DNA from: SZAS-79 sp964599095
GTDB lineage: Bacteria; Pseudomonadota; Gammaproteobacteria; Burkholderiales; SG8-39
Direction: 5' to 3'
DNA length: 64,000 nucleotides
NCBI GenBank assembly: GCA_964599095.1
Contig: CAZREB010000005.1
Span: forward strand, 248,001 to 312,000
Under the pieces are notes generated by a model, which searched no databases, had not been told where the DNA came from, and was given only the letters and a program-made list of their open reading frames with translations. This document shows positions 16,615 through 25,346 of the stretch, piece after piece (positions within the stretch are counted from its first letter, which is position 1; every line of letters starts with the position of its first letter). Both the position numbers and the translations under genes were made by a program.

Positions 16615-17471
16615 GAACGGACCAGCCCCTGCGGGCGGATCATCAGGACGACGATCAGGAACAGGAATCCGATCGCGTCGCGGTCGAGCACATCGGTGAG
16701 GTAGATGCTGCCGAGGTTCTCGACCACGCCGAGCAGCAGGCTTGCCACCAGCGTCCCGCGCACGTTGCCCAGGCCGCCGAGCACGATGATCGCAAGGCCC
16801 TTGTACGAGAGGGTGGCCCCCATGCCGGGCTCGACATAGTTGTTGAGCAGTGCGATCAGCACGCCCGCTACGGCGCCGAGCGCCGACCCGATGATGAAGT
16901 TGAGGTAGCGCACGCGTACCGGGTCGACCCCGAAGCTCGCCGCCATCGGCGCATCGGTCACCGTGGCACGCCAGCCCAGGCCCAGCCGTGTTCGCGTGGC
17001 AACCAGCGACAGCAACCCAAGGAGCGCGAACGAGACCAGCACGGTGGCGATCTCGGCCTGAGTGAACCGGATGCCGAGGAGTTCGACCGTCGACTGGTAG
17101 TACGGATTGCTCTTGAACGACAAACCGTAGCCGCCGAACACCAGCCGGAACCCGTCTTCCATCATCACCAAAAGGCCGATGGAAACGATCATAGGCACGT
17201 GCGGCGGCTGGTCGAGCACCGGCTCGTAGCCGAGGCGATAGATCAGCACGCCTGCGATGCCCGCCGCCAGCACCGCCGCCACAAACCCCAGGACCAGGCT
17301 GCCGCTCGCGTTCGTGACCACGACGCCGAGAAAGGCGCCGAGCGTGAAGATGCCCGCGTGCGCGATGTGCAGGATGCGCAGCAGGCCGTAGACGAGCGTC
17401 AGGCCTACGGACATCAGCGCATACATGCTGCCGTAAACCAGGCCCTTCAGGACGATTTCCAGGAGCAGCAT
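16611..17471 (-). CDS. livH: Branched-chain amino acid-type ABC transporter permease LivH
   Basis: 286 residues with multiple spans; GLVYGSMYALMSVGLTLVYGLLRILHIAHAG near the N terminus and YKGLAIIVLGGLGNVRGTL near the C terminus are LivH landmarks. It follows the binding-protein gene by 60 bases and overlaps livM by four bases. It forms the inner-membrane channel together with LivM. Confidence 0.92.
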   Translation of the reverse strand: MLLLEIVLKGLVYGSMYALMSVGLTLVYGLLRILHIAHAGIFTLGAFLGVVVTNASGSLVLGFVAAVLAAGIAGVLIYRLGYEPVLDQPPHVPMIVSIGLLVMMEDGFRLVFGGYGLSFKSNPYYQSTVELLGIRFTQAEIATVLVSFALLGLLSLVATRTRLGLGWRATVTDAPMAASFGVDPVRVRYLNFIIGSALGAVAGVLIALLNNYVEPGMGATLSYKGLAIIVLGGLGNVRGTLVASLLLGVVENLGSIYLTDVLDRDAIGFLFLIVVLMIRPQGLVRS

Positions 17472-17531
17472 GAATCGCGGCGCCGCTGCCGGCTCGAGGT
17501 TCCCGGCGGCGGCGCGTAGGTCGGCAGGAAG

Positions 17532-18683
17532 TTACTTGGCCGTCGGCGTAAGGATGGCCGGGTCGTCCATGACCTTGAAGCTGCGGTAGCTGCCGCCCTT
17601 GACGATCGAGATCTCCACCGGCTGGTAGAGCTCGCCGGTCGCGCCGAAATACTTCATCGGCCCGGTCAGCAGCGGGAAGTTCCTTGTCGCGGCCAGCGCG
17701 TCGCGGATCTTCTTCGGGTCGTTGGCGCCTGCGCGCTTGATGGCATCTGCCACCAGCATGACCGCGCCGTAGCAGTTGGCCGCCACGGTCTCCATCTCGT
17801 GCCCGGCCCGCTTTGCGAACTCGGCCTTGAATTTCTCCATGTCGGGGTGCTTGCTGTCGCGCCCGAGCGCACCGACGACATAGACCCCCTCGGCCGCCTC
17901 CTTGGCGATCGCGATGAATTGCATCGAGTCGAAGGCCTGCGAGCCGACGATAGGCTGCGTGAGGCCGGCGGCGCGAAGCTGCGCCACGAGCGGGCCGGCG
18001 ACGAAGAAATAGCCGCTGGCGAAGATCACGTCCGGGTTGTCGGCCTTGACCGCCGCGACGATTGCGCCGAACTGCCGCTCCTTGAGGCTGTAGGTGTATT
18101 CCTTGAGGACCGTGAGCCCGAAACCCGGCGCCATCTTCTTGAACCCCTCGCCGATCGACTGGCCGAAGTCGTTGTCCATCGTGATCACCGAGACGCGCTT
18201 CTTGCCGAACTGCTCGGCGATGAACTTCGCAGCCATTGCGCCCTGCGGTGGGCCGAGCGTCACGCCTCGGAAAGCGAAGTTGCCGCCGGTGGTGACATCC
18301 GGGTGGACCGCGTACGCGGCGAAGTAAGGCACGCCCGCCTTCTGGAACACCGGCGAAGCAGCGCGCGTCGGCAGCGAGTAGCCGCCGGAGATCGCCACCG
18401 ACACCTTGTCCTGCCCGATCATCTTGTTGGCGAGCGGGATCGACTGGTCGGCCTTGCCCTGGTCGTCGTAGACCACGAGCTCGAGCTTCTGCCCGAGGAC
18501 GCCGCCGGCCGCATTGATCCAGTCGACGGCGATCCTGGCGCCGATCTCGGAGGACTTGCCGTCGGCGGCCGTCGGTCCGGTGAGCGGCGCATGGAAGCCG
18601 ATCTTGATCTGCGAGAACGCAGGGCCGCTCAGGGCGAACAGCGCTGCGGCAGACAGTGCGAGGACTTTGCGCGTCAATTTCAT
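17532..18683 (-). CDS. LIV-type periplasmic substrate-binding protein
   Basis: 383 residues with a cleavable signal peptide (to about FSQ, residue 25) and the type I periplasmic-binding fold (IKIGFHAPLTGPTAADGKSS; a DDQGKADQS turn; VSVAISGGYSLPTRA). It supplies ligand to the LivHMGF complex encoded directly downstream. The ligand-contact residues GGYS and TRA differ from the GS-AT pattern of leucine-binding LivK, hinting at another ligand, so the symbol livK is not given. The upstream neighbour is a fatty acid desaturase with a 22-base gap, so a common transcript is likely. Confidence 0.88.
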   Translation of the reverse strand: MKLTRKVLALSAAALFALSGPAFSQIKIGFHAPLTGPTAADGKSSEIGARIAVDWINAAGGVLGQKLELVVYDDQGKADQSIPLANKMIGQDKVSVAISGGYSLPTRAASPVFQKAGVPYFAAYAVHPDVTTGGNFAFRGVTLGPPQGAMAAKFIAEQFGKKRVSVITMDNDFGQSIGEGFKKMAPGFGLTVLKEYTYSLKERQFGAIVAAVKADNPDVIFASGYFFVAGPLVAQLRAAGLTQPIVGSQAFDSMQFIAIAKEAAEGVYVVGALGRDSKHPDMEKFKAEFAKRAGHEMETVAANCYGAVMLVADAIKRAGANDPKKIRDALAATRNFPLLTGPMKYFGATGELYQPVEISIVKGGSYRSFKVMDDPAILTPTAK

Positions 18684-18705
18684 TTTTGTTTCCCCTTGGA
18701 GCGAC

Positions 18706-19650
18706 CTAGCGTTTCGGATGGGCCGGATGGAAAACCGGCGTGAACATCCAGCGCGCGGCGATCTGCGTGTAGCCGCGAAACCAGAAACCGTTGTTGTGCT
18801 TGAGCACTTCCTGCTTGTGCGCCCGGTAGTAGGCCGGGATGCGATACCACGGCATCGTCGGGAAGACGTGGTGCACCGAGTGCATGTTGTTGTACAGGAA
18901 CAGCACGCTCCAGAATGCGTTCGACTCGACCACTGCGACGCGGTGGCCCGGGCGCTCGCCTGCGCGGTGCTCGATGAACGCGCGCAGCAGCGAAAGGGAG
19001 AGGCCCGGGTAGGCCACCAGCGCCACGTACTCGTACCAGGGCATGCCGGCGACCTGGGTGATGAACCAGAACATCAGGCCGACCGCGACGAAGTGCCGGA
19101 TCCAGATCGGCACGTCGGAATAGTTGCCGGCGGCGAGCTTGCGGTATTCGACCACGACCTGCTTCCTGACCCGCAGCAGGGGACCGAGCAGCAGGCGGCC
19201 GGCAAGCGTCTGGTGCGCAAGGAGGATCGCCCGCCAGGCCGGTGAGAACGCGGCCCAGTCGGCGCTCTTCTGGTAGTAGGTCTCGGTGTCCTCGCCGGGA
19301 TAGGTAAGGTACGTGTTCCGGTGATGCGTGCTGTGGCTGCGCTTGTAGAGCTCGAACGGGAACCAGCCGCCGATCGGCGGCCAGACGACCGCGAAGCGCA
19401 GCCACGCGGGAATGCCCAGCCAGCCGTGAATCGCCTCGTGCTGCAGCGAGAAGTGCCAGGCGAGGATGTAGCCCCCGAGCGGGATCATCAGCCACCACGG
19501 GATCGAGGCGTGGTACCAGACCAGCAGGAACCAGCTCGCGTAGATCGCAAGTGCGACGATCCAGGTCGGGCCTTCCCACTGCCAGAATTTTCTGCGGATC
19601 AGGTTCAAAGCCCTGGCTGGATGGAGGGATAACGCGGTTGATTCAAACAT
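18706..19650 (-). CDS. Membrane fatty acid desaturase family protein
   Basis: 314 residues (ATG at 19650; a TTG two codons upstream is possible). The three histidine clusters of di-iron membrane desaturases/hydroxylases are present: HEAIH, HSTHH and HSVHH, separated by hydrophobic spans. The family inserts double bonds or hydroxyl groups into acyl chains, carotenoids or sphingolipids. It lies 22 bases upstream of the liv binding-protein gene in the same direction. The start is only 27 bases from that of a second, divergently oriented desaturase, so their promoters must overlap each other's 5' ends. The actual substrate is unknown. Confidence 0.83.
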   Translation of the reverse strand: MFESTALSLHPARALNLIRRKFWQWEGPTWIVALAIYASWFLLVWYHASIPWWLMIPLGGYILAWHFSLQHEAIHGWLGIPAWLRFAVVWPPIGGWFPFELYKRSHSTHHRNTYLTYPGEDTETYYQKSADWAAFSPAWRAILLAHQTLAGRLLLGPLLRVRKQVVVEYRKLAAGNYSDVPIWIRHFVAVGLMFWFITQVAGMPWYEYVALVAYPGLSLSLLRAFIEHRAGERPGHRVAVVESNAFWSVLFLYNNMHSVHHVFPTMPWYRIPAYYRAHKQEVLKHNNGFWFRGYTQIAARWMFTPVFHPAHPKR

Positions 19651-19677
19651 CGGCAAGTTGCATAGTCAAGGATGGTC

Positions 19678-20592
19678 ATGGACGCACCCTCCCCTTTCCG
19701 CCTCAAGGCGGCCGAGTTGAAAGCGCTCTCGGTGCGTTCGGACGCGCGCGGCCTTGCGCACCTTGCGGGCCACCTCGGCGCGCTGTTCGCCACAGGTGCG
19801 GGGGTGCTTGCATCGCGCGGGACGCTCTGGGTGGTCCCGGCGCTGGTCCTGCACGGCTACGTGCTGATCTTCCTGTTCTGCGCGATGCACGAAGCGACCC
19901 ACTTCACGCCTTTCCGGTCACGCTGGCTGTCGAGGACGCTCGGCCACTTCGCAGGCTTCCTGCTCTTGTTGCCGTTCGAGTACTTCAGGCTGTTTCACTG
20001 GGATCATCACCGTTTCACGCACGACCCGGCGCGCGACCCGGAACTCGCCCAGCCCAAACCCGACACGCCGGCAGGGTATCTGCTCCATATCTCGGGCCTG
20101 CCGAACTGGAAGACCCGCATCCTCACCGTCGCACGGCACGCCCTGACCGGCAGGACGCCGCAGCCGTGGATTCCGCGCGCGAAGAATGCCGAGGTCGTCG
20201 CCGAGGCTCGCGCCTACCTGCTGGGATATATCGCCGTCATCGCGGTCTCGGCGTGGCTCGAGACCGCGGTGCTGCTCTGGGTCTGGATCCTGCCCGCGAT
20301 GATCGGGCAGGTCTTCCTGCGCAACTACCTGCTGGCCGAGCATACCGGCTGCCCGCAGGGCGACGATGCGCTGGTGAATACGCGGACGACGTACACGAAC
20401 GCCTTCGTGCGGTTCTTCGCCTGGAACATGCCGTTCCACGTCGAGCACCATGCGTGCCCGTCGATCCCTTTCCATTCGCTGCCCGCGGCGAATGCCCATT
20501 TCCGGGAGCACATCCGGGTCGCGGACCAGGGCTACCTCTCCGCGCTGCGCTCGATCCGGCGCTTCCTCTTCAGCCGCCCGGCCGGCGCCTGA
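19678..20592 (+). CDS. Membrane fatty acid desaturase family protein
   Basis: 304 residues from the ATG at 19678, chosen for the AAGGA five bases upstream; an ATG at 19672 is in frame. The histidine boxes are HEATH, HWDHHRFTHD and HVEHH, followed by CPSIPFHSLP, the pattern of desaturases and related beta-carotene ketolase/hydroxylase-like enzymes. There are about six hydrophobic spans. It is divergent from another desaturase and its last 23 bases overlap the end of the UbiD-type gene on the opposite strand. The two desaturases are not close paralogues, so they probably act on different substrates. Confidence 0.83.
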   Translation: MDAPSPFRLKAAELKALSVRSDARGLAHLAGHLGALFATGAGVLASRGTLWVVPALVLHGYVLIFLFCAMHEATHFTPFRSRWLSRTLGHFAGFLLLLPFEYFRLFHWDHHRFTHDPARDPELAQPKPDTPAGYLLHISGLPNWKTRILTVARHALTGRTPQPWIPRAKNAEVVAEARAYLLGYIAVIAVSAWLETAVLLWVWILPAMIGQVFLRNYLLAEHTGCPQGDDALVNTRTTYTNAFVRFFAWNMPFHVEHHACPSIPFHSLPAANAHFREHIRVADQGYLSALRSIRRFLFSRPAGA

Positions 20593-21949
20593 GCCGGGCG
20601 CGGACTCTCTCGAGCGCCTCGGCCGGCGGCACCGCCAGGGCCCAGTCCTCCCGATCCGCCCGCTTGCGGGTCGCGTCCAGGCCGAGCTTGGCCACCGTCC
20701 CCATCGACTTCAAGGGTTCGGACCGGTCGGTGCGCGCGCCGGGGACGACGACGATGTCGCGGTCGGCCTTCATGCGCGTCGCGACCGCCCATTCGACCCG
20801 TGATTCCTCCCACGGATCGATATCGTCGTCGACAACGGTGACATTCTTTACGAGGCTGACGCTGCCCCACGCGGTGTCCATGATCTCGCGGGCCGGAATC
20901 TGCGATTGCCCCGCTGCCGGCCGCGCACTCACCACTGCGTCGAGCCGTCCGCAGCCGCCGTGGCCGACCGCCACCTGCCGGATCGCGAAACCGGCCTCCT
21001 GCAGGCGGCGCGCCAGGCCGGCCGCGATCGCAACGCCACCGACCAGCGAATGCTCCGGGTGATACCCGGGCTGGATCACCTGGTACAGGGCGTCGCTGCG
21101 CCGGGTGAGGCGGCGAAACGTCGCCACGGCGCCGGCGCCGTAGCGCTCGTACAAGCCGTGAAATTCCGACACCGGCCCCTCATCGTGCGTTTCGTCGAGG
21201 TCGATCGATCCTTCGAGCACGATTTCGCAATGCGCGGGAACGTCGAGCGCCACACTGCCGCACCGGACCACTTCCACCGGCGCGCCGAGCAATGCGCCCG
21301 CCACCTCGAGTTCGTCGTCACCCAGGCCGAGATACAGCGCCGCCGCAATCAGCACACAGGGATGGTTGCCGATGGTGACCGCGATCTCGATATTTTCGCT
21401 GCGCGCTCTTGCAGCCCGCGCCATCACCGCGAGATGGTGATTCGGGGCAATGCCGATGAATGCGCGATTGCCGCCAAGCAGCTTGAGGCGGGCGAACGAA
21501 AGGTTCCGTTTCCCGGTCACGCTGTCCTTCGCGACGATGGCGCCCGCCGTGATATAGCGCCCGCTCTCGGCCGGGTAGAACCACGGCACCGGCAGTTCGG
21601 CGCCGAGGTCCGGCGAATCGACAATCACGTCCTGGCAGGGCCCCGACGGAATCGCGCGCAATGCCAGCGGCGCATTGATAGCCGCGAGTATTTTTTGCTG
21701 CAACGTCTCGACATCGGTACCGAGGCCCCGGGCAATGCGGCTCCTCGAATTCAGCAGGTTGCCGACGACCGGGAGCGCCTGCCCGGCCACTGATTGGAAC
21801 CGGACAGCCGGCCCGTGTGCGAGTTCGGTCAACCAGGCGGAGACTTCGTAACGCCACTCCACGCTTTCCGGGACGCTCAGCACATCGCCGGTTCGCTCCA
21901 GGTCGGCGACAAACGCGCGCAGAGATTGATCGGGCATCCGCGTCTGCAT
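20570..21949 (-). CDS. UbiD-family decarboxylase
   Basis: 459 residues (ATG at 21949; another in-frame ATG at 21937). UbiD-family landmarks run in order: LLNSRSRIARGLG near residue 65, the ARLKLLGGNRAFIGI and APNHHLAVM strands, the EIVLEGSIDLDETHDEGPVSEFHG acidic segment that holds the prFMN-site carboxylates, and the terminal VVDDDIDPWEESRVEWAVATR. These enzymes reversibly decarboxylate aromatic, heteroaromatic or alpha,beta-unsaturated acids with prenyl-FMN made by a UbiX partner; no ubiX is in the window. It converges on and overlaps a desaturase gene by 23 bases. It differs clearly from the partial paralogue at the window start. Confidence 0.87.
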   Translation of the reverse strand: MQTRMPDQSLRAFVADLERTGDVLSVPESVEWRYEVSAWLTELAHGPAVRFQSVAGQALPVVGNLLNSRSRIARGLGTDVETLQQKILAAINAPLALRAIPSGPCQDVIVDSPDLGAELPVPWFYPAESGRYITAGAIVAKDSVTGKRNLSFARLKLLGGNRAFIGIAPNHHLAVMARAARARSENIEIAVTIGNHPCVLIAAALYLGLGDDELEVAGALLGAPVEVVRCGSVALDVPAHCEIVLEGSIDLDETHDEGPVSEFHGLYERYGAGAVATFRRLTRRSDALYQVIQPGYHPEHSLVGGVAIAAGLARRLQEAGFAIRQVAVGHGGCGRLDAVVSARPAAGQSQIPAREIMDTAWGSVSLVKNVTVVDDDIDPWEESRVEWAVATRMKADRDIVVVPGARTDRSEPLKSMGTVAKLGLDATRKRADREDWALAVPPAEALERVRARLRRRPGG

Positions 21950-21975
21950 CGAGCGCGTCGGTTCCGGGCCTAGCG

Positions 21976-22647
21976 CTACTCCTTGCTGCAAGGCCAGGCC
22001 GCGCCGGGCTTGAGGCCGCCGGGCAACTTGGTTTGCTTGTCCCCGCAGGCCGATTCCAGCTGGGGCTGGGTCAGGCCGATGACCCCGGACAGGTCGACGC
22101 CTTCGAGCCGCGTGCGGAACATGCGCGCGTTCGTGAACTTGGCCCCGGCAAGGCCGGCCTTGGACAGGTTGGTGCGCGCAAGATCGGCCCCCGAAAGGTT
22201 CGCGCCCTTCAAGTTCGCGTCTTCGAGACTGGACCGCGGAAACTCGGCTTTCTCCAGGTTCGCGTTGCCGAGGTCGGCCGATTTCAGGTTGGTGCGAATC
22301 ATTTCCGCCTTGGTGAGGTCGGCGCCGACGAGTTTCGCACCGGTGAAGTTTGCCCGGTAAGCGCTGGTCTCGACCAGCTTCGCTCCGCTCAGGTCGGCGC
22401 CGCTCAGCCGTACTCGCTCGAGGCTGGCGCGCGACAGGTCCGCGCCGGCGAGGCTCGCGTTCGCAAGGTCGGTGCCGCCCAGGTCGGCCCCGACGATCCG
22501 CGCGCCCTTCAGGTCGGCCTTGCCGAGCATCAGGCGCTGCTTCTCGCACCCGTTCCAGTCGACCCCCGCCTTGGGCGAGTCATTGCAGGCCGACTGCGCG
22601 GCCAGTGGAGCCATGCCGATTGCAAGGATCAATGCTGCTGCACGCAT
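21976..22647 (-). CDS. Secreted pentapeptide-repeat protein
   Basis: 223 residues with a signal peptide ending around AAQSA and two cysteines shortly after (ACNDS, NGCEKQ). From about residue 45 to 190 it is an almost unbroken run of A(D/N)LXX pentapeptides (ADLSRAS, ANLKGAN, ADLARTN and so on), which fold into a right-handed quadrilateral beta-helix. A third and fourth cysteine lie near the C terminus (ESACGD, WPCSKE), so disulfides are likely after export. No enzymatic motif is visible; such proteins act as scaffolds or inhibitors. It sits 26 bases upstream of the UbiD-type gene in the same direction. Confidence 0.85.
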   Translation of the reverse strand: MRAAALILAIGMAPLAAQSACNDSPKAGVDWNGCEKQRLMLGKADLKGARIVGADLGGTDLANASLAGADLSRASLERVRLSGADLSGAKLVETSAYRANFTGAKLVGADLTKAEMIRTNLKSADLGNANLEKAEFPRSSLEDANLKGANLSGADLARTNLSKAGLAGAKFTNARMFRTRLEGVDLSGVIGLTQPQLESACGDKQTKLPGGLKPGAAWPCSKE

Positions 22648-22820
22648 GAATTCAGTCAGTCGTTCCACGCCGGCGGACCCCGGCAACAGGGGCCATTTCA
22701 ACAGAACCCCTACCGGCCCGCAATCGGCCATGCACGGCAATCCCGAGCCGGGGGGATGGCGCGTTCCTCCGATTGCCCGGTTAAGATTGCAGCGTCCCCA
22801 ACGAGACCGCAGGCGACCGC

Positions 22821-24266
22821 GTGCGCAATTCCACTCACGACCCGTGCACTTTCGTCATCTTCGGGGGAACCGGCGACCTGATGCGGAAGAAATTGCTGCC
22901 GTCGCTCTTCCGATTGGCGCAGACCGGCGCCCTAGACGCGGGCTGCCAGATCCTCGGCGTGGCACGCGACCGGACGCTCACCGACAAGCAGTTTCGTGCG
23001 TGGGCGAACGAAGCGCTCGGCGCGCTCGGGCTGCCGGCGGGCGACCGAAGCTGGTGCGACCGGTGCCTGCATTACCAGCCGGTCGACATGAACAGCCCCG
23101 GCGATTTCAAGGCGCTCGCTGCGCGCATTGCCGCGCTCGACTGCAGGAAGAACGCCGCCAACCGGGTGCTTTACCTTGCGCTGCCGCCGGCGTCCTTCGC
23201 CGGCACGATCGAAGCGCTCGGCAAGGCCGGCCTGAGCCGGAGCACCGGCTGGACCCGGCTCGTCGTCGAAAAGCCATTCGGTCACGACCTCGACTCGGCG
23301 ATCCGCCTGAATGCGCTGGTCCACAGGTATTTCGACGAGGCGCAGATCTACCGGATCGACCACTACCTCGGCAAGGAAACGGTGCAGAACCTGCTTGCCT
23401 TCCGCTTCGGCAACGCCTTGTTCGAATCGGCGTGGAACCGCGACCACATCAAGGCCGTGCAGATCAGCGTTGCCGAGCAGACGAGCATCGGCACCCGCGC
23501 CGGCTACTACGAGACGGCCGGCGCGCTGCGCGACATGGTCCAGAACCATCTTACGCAACTGCTCACGCTGACCGCGATGGAGGTGCCGGCTGCGTTTGCC
23601 GCGGACAGCATCCGCTTCGAGAAGGTCAAGGTGTTGCGGTCGGTCGCGCCCATCGGCCGGGACGCGGTCGTGTTCGGCCAGTATGCTCCCGGCAAGGCGG
23701 GCGGAAAGAAACTGGCCGGCTACCTGCAGGAGCCCGGTGTCGCTGCGCGCTCGCGGACCGAGACCTACGTGGCCATGCGGCTGGAGATCCAGAACTGGCG
23801 CTGGCAGGGCGTGCCTTTTTACCTGCGCACCGGCAAGAGCCTGCCGCGCAGGTCCACGCGCATCGTGATCGATTTCCGCAAGCCGCCGGTCGCCCTGTTC
23901 CGCACCGTCGGGCGGCGGCCCCACCGGAACATCCTCGCGATCAACCTGCAGCCGGACCAGGGCTTCGACCTCTCGTTCGAGGTCAAGTCGCCGGGTGACC
24001 GCTTCACGCTGCAGACCGAACGCATGCAGTTCCGCTATCCCGAGGTCAAGGACTCCCTGTGGGACGGCTACGAGACGCTGCTGCTGGAAATCCTGCGCGG
24101 CGACCAGACGCTGTTCGTGCATGCCGACGAAACCGAGGCTTCGTGGCAGCTCTACGGGCCGCTGCTGCGCAGGCGCACCGCGCCCCATCCCTATCCCGCC
24201 GGCAGCTGGGGGCCGGCGGCAGCCGACAAGCTCATGGAAGCGACCGGCGGCGAATGGACTACCTGA
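22821..24266 (+). CDS. zwf: Glucose-6-phosphate 1-dehydrogenase
   Basis: 481 residues, the usual length, starting at a GTG with AGG eight bases before it. The N-terminal dinucleotide-binding motif reads GGTGDLMRKKLLPSL and the active-site signature RIDHYLGKETVQN is complete. It oxidises glucose 6-phosphate to 6-phosphogluconolactone with NADP+, feeding the pentose-phosphate or Entner-Doudoroff pathway. The usual partners pgl or edd are not adjacent, so it may be one of several copies. It is divergent from the pentapeptide-repeat gene across a 173-base gap in which I see no clear promoter. Confidence 0.94.
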   Translation: MRNSTHDPCTFVIFGGTGDLMRKKLLPSLFRLAQTGALDAGCQILGVARDRTLTDKQFRAWANEALGALGLPAGDRSWCDRCLHYQPVDMNSPGDFKALAARIAALDCRKNAANRVLYLALPPASFAGTIEALGKAGLSRSTGWTRLVVEKPFGHDLDSAIRLNALVHRYFDEAQIYRIDHYLGKETVQNLLAFRFGNALFESAWNRDHIKAVQISVAEQTSIGTRAGYYETAGALRDMVQNHLTQLLTLTAMEVPAAFAADSIRFEKVKVLRSVAPIGRDAVVFGQYAPGKAGGKKLAGYLQEPGVAARSRTETYVAMRLEIQNWRWQGVPFYLRTGKSLPRRSTRIVIDFRKPPVALFRTVGRRPHRNILAINLQPDQGFDLSFEVKSPGDRFTLQTERMQFRYPEVKDSLWDGYETLLLEILRGDQTLFVHADETEASWQLYGPLLRRRTAPHPYPAGSWGPAAADKLMEATGGEWTT

Positions 24267-24325
24267 CAAAATTTTCGGACTTTCATTTCCGCAGATTCAA
24301 GCGGGAAGCGGCTCTCCGGACAATA

Positions 24326-24339
24326 GGAATATCAATTCC
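24326..24339. promoter_or_regulatory. Inverted repeat upstream of the DapA-family gene
   Basis: GGAAT-ATCA-ATTCC, a 5+5 palindrome 18 bases before the ATG at 24357, in the AT-rich 90-base gap after zwf. Position and symmetry fit an operator for a repressor; no regulator is assigned. Confidence 0.3.
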
Positions 24340-24356
24340 GGTATGAGAATGCGCTA

Positions 24357-25346
24357 ATGGCGCACTATCCACGCTCGCAGGCAAGGCACTGGGTGCGCGA
24401 GAACTTCCGTGGCTACTTCACGGTGCTGTACACGCCTTTTTCACCCAATGGCGAGATCGACGCGACCGGCCTGAGGAGCAACGTGGCAAAGACCCTCGCC
24501 CTGCCGGGCGTCGGCGGGCTGTCGGTGCACTCGATCCACCAGGAGTTCTGGACGCTGACCGCCACGGAGCGAAAGCACGTCACCGACATTGTCATCGACG
24601 CGGTGGACGGCAAGGTGCCGGTGGTCGTCGGCGCCTCCGATCCGAGCGCGCGCAACGTGGTCGAGCTGGCGCGCCACGCCGAAGCGGCCGGTGCGGATGC
24701 TGTCATGGTCTGGCCGCCGTACTACGGGCCGCGGACTGCGGACGGGGTGCGCGAGTTCTACGAGTACGTCGCCGGCCGCATCGGAATCGGCATGATCGCC
24801 TACAGCACGACGCTGTCCGAGCTAGGCTATTACCTCGCACCCGACCAGGTGGAGGCGTTGCTGCCGATCGAGAACCTCTGCGCGGTGCAGAACACGACGG
24901 CCGACTTCCCCAGCTACGCGGCGATGATGGAGCGGGTGGGCGACCGGATCTGCGTGACGACCTCGCTCGAAGAGACGATGCTCTTCGGCAAGACGGCATT
25001 CGCCGACGGCCGGACGCCCGATTTCCTGCTGGGCGCTTCGCGGCCGCTCTTCGTCCAGAACGCCGCGCAACCACGGTGCGGGCGCTTCATCGAGGCGATC
25101 CGGAACAGGGAGTACAAGGCCGCCGCCGAAGAGGTGCGCGGCATCGTTGCGATCGCCGGCAAGCTGCAGAGCCGCTACTTTGCCCGCGGCTTTCATCACA
25201 TCGCGCTGTCCAAGGAACTCACCCGCCTGATGGGGATGGCCGCCGGCGGCACGCGCCCCCCGCTGGGCGCGCCGAGCGGCGAGGAACTCGCCGAATGCGC
25301 CGAAATCCTTGCCGCGGCCGGCCTGCTGGACAGAAGCGCTATTTAG
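24357..25346 (+). CDS. DapA-family (dihydrodipicolinate synthase-like) protein with altered active site
   Basis: 329 residues with the TIM-barrel plan of the DHDPS/N-acetylneuraminate lyase family (TVLYTPFSPNGEID; GASDPSARNVVELARHAEAAGADA; PPYYGPRTADGVREFYEYVA). Tyr149, the equivalent of the catalytic tyrosine, is present in MIAYSTT. Where the family has the Schiff-base lysine (pattern GIKEA) this protein has AVQNT, with Gln178, and the GTTGE loop is replaced by SIHQE at 59-63. It therefore probably does not perform the classical lysine-imine aldolase chemistry. It converges on the twelve-gene operon and overlaps its last gene by eight bases, which may reflect a shared pathway. Function not assigned. 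Confidence 0.75.
   Translation: MAHYPRSQARHWVRENFRGYFTVLYTPFSPNGEIDATGLRSNVAKTLALPGVGGLSVHSIHQEFWTLTATERKHVTDIVIDAVDGKVPVVVGASDPSARNVVELARHAEAAGADAVMVWPPYYGPRTADGVREFYEYVAGRIGIGMIAYSTTLSELGYYLAPDQVEALLPIENLCAVQNTTADFPSYAAMMERVGDRICVTTSLEETMLFGKTAFADGRTPDFLLGASRPLFVQNAAQPRCGRFIEAIRNREYKAAAEEVRGIVAIAGKLQSRYFARGFHHIALSKELTRLMGMAAGGTRPPLGAPSGEELAECAEILAAAGLLDRSAI

Noticed and set aside
20570..22549. An extended N terminus for the UbiD-type protein
   Set aside because: Codons before 21949 are a shadow of the pentapeptide-repeat gene; UbiD proteins begin near the chosen ATG.
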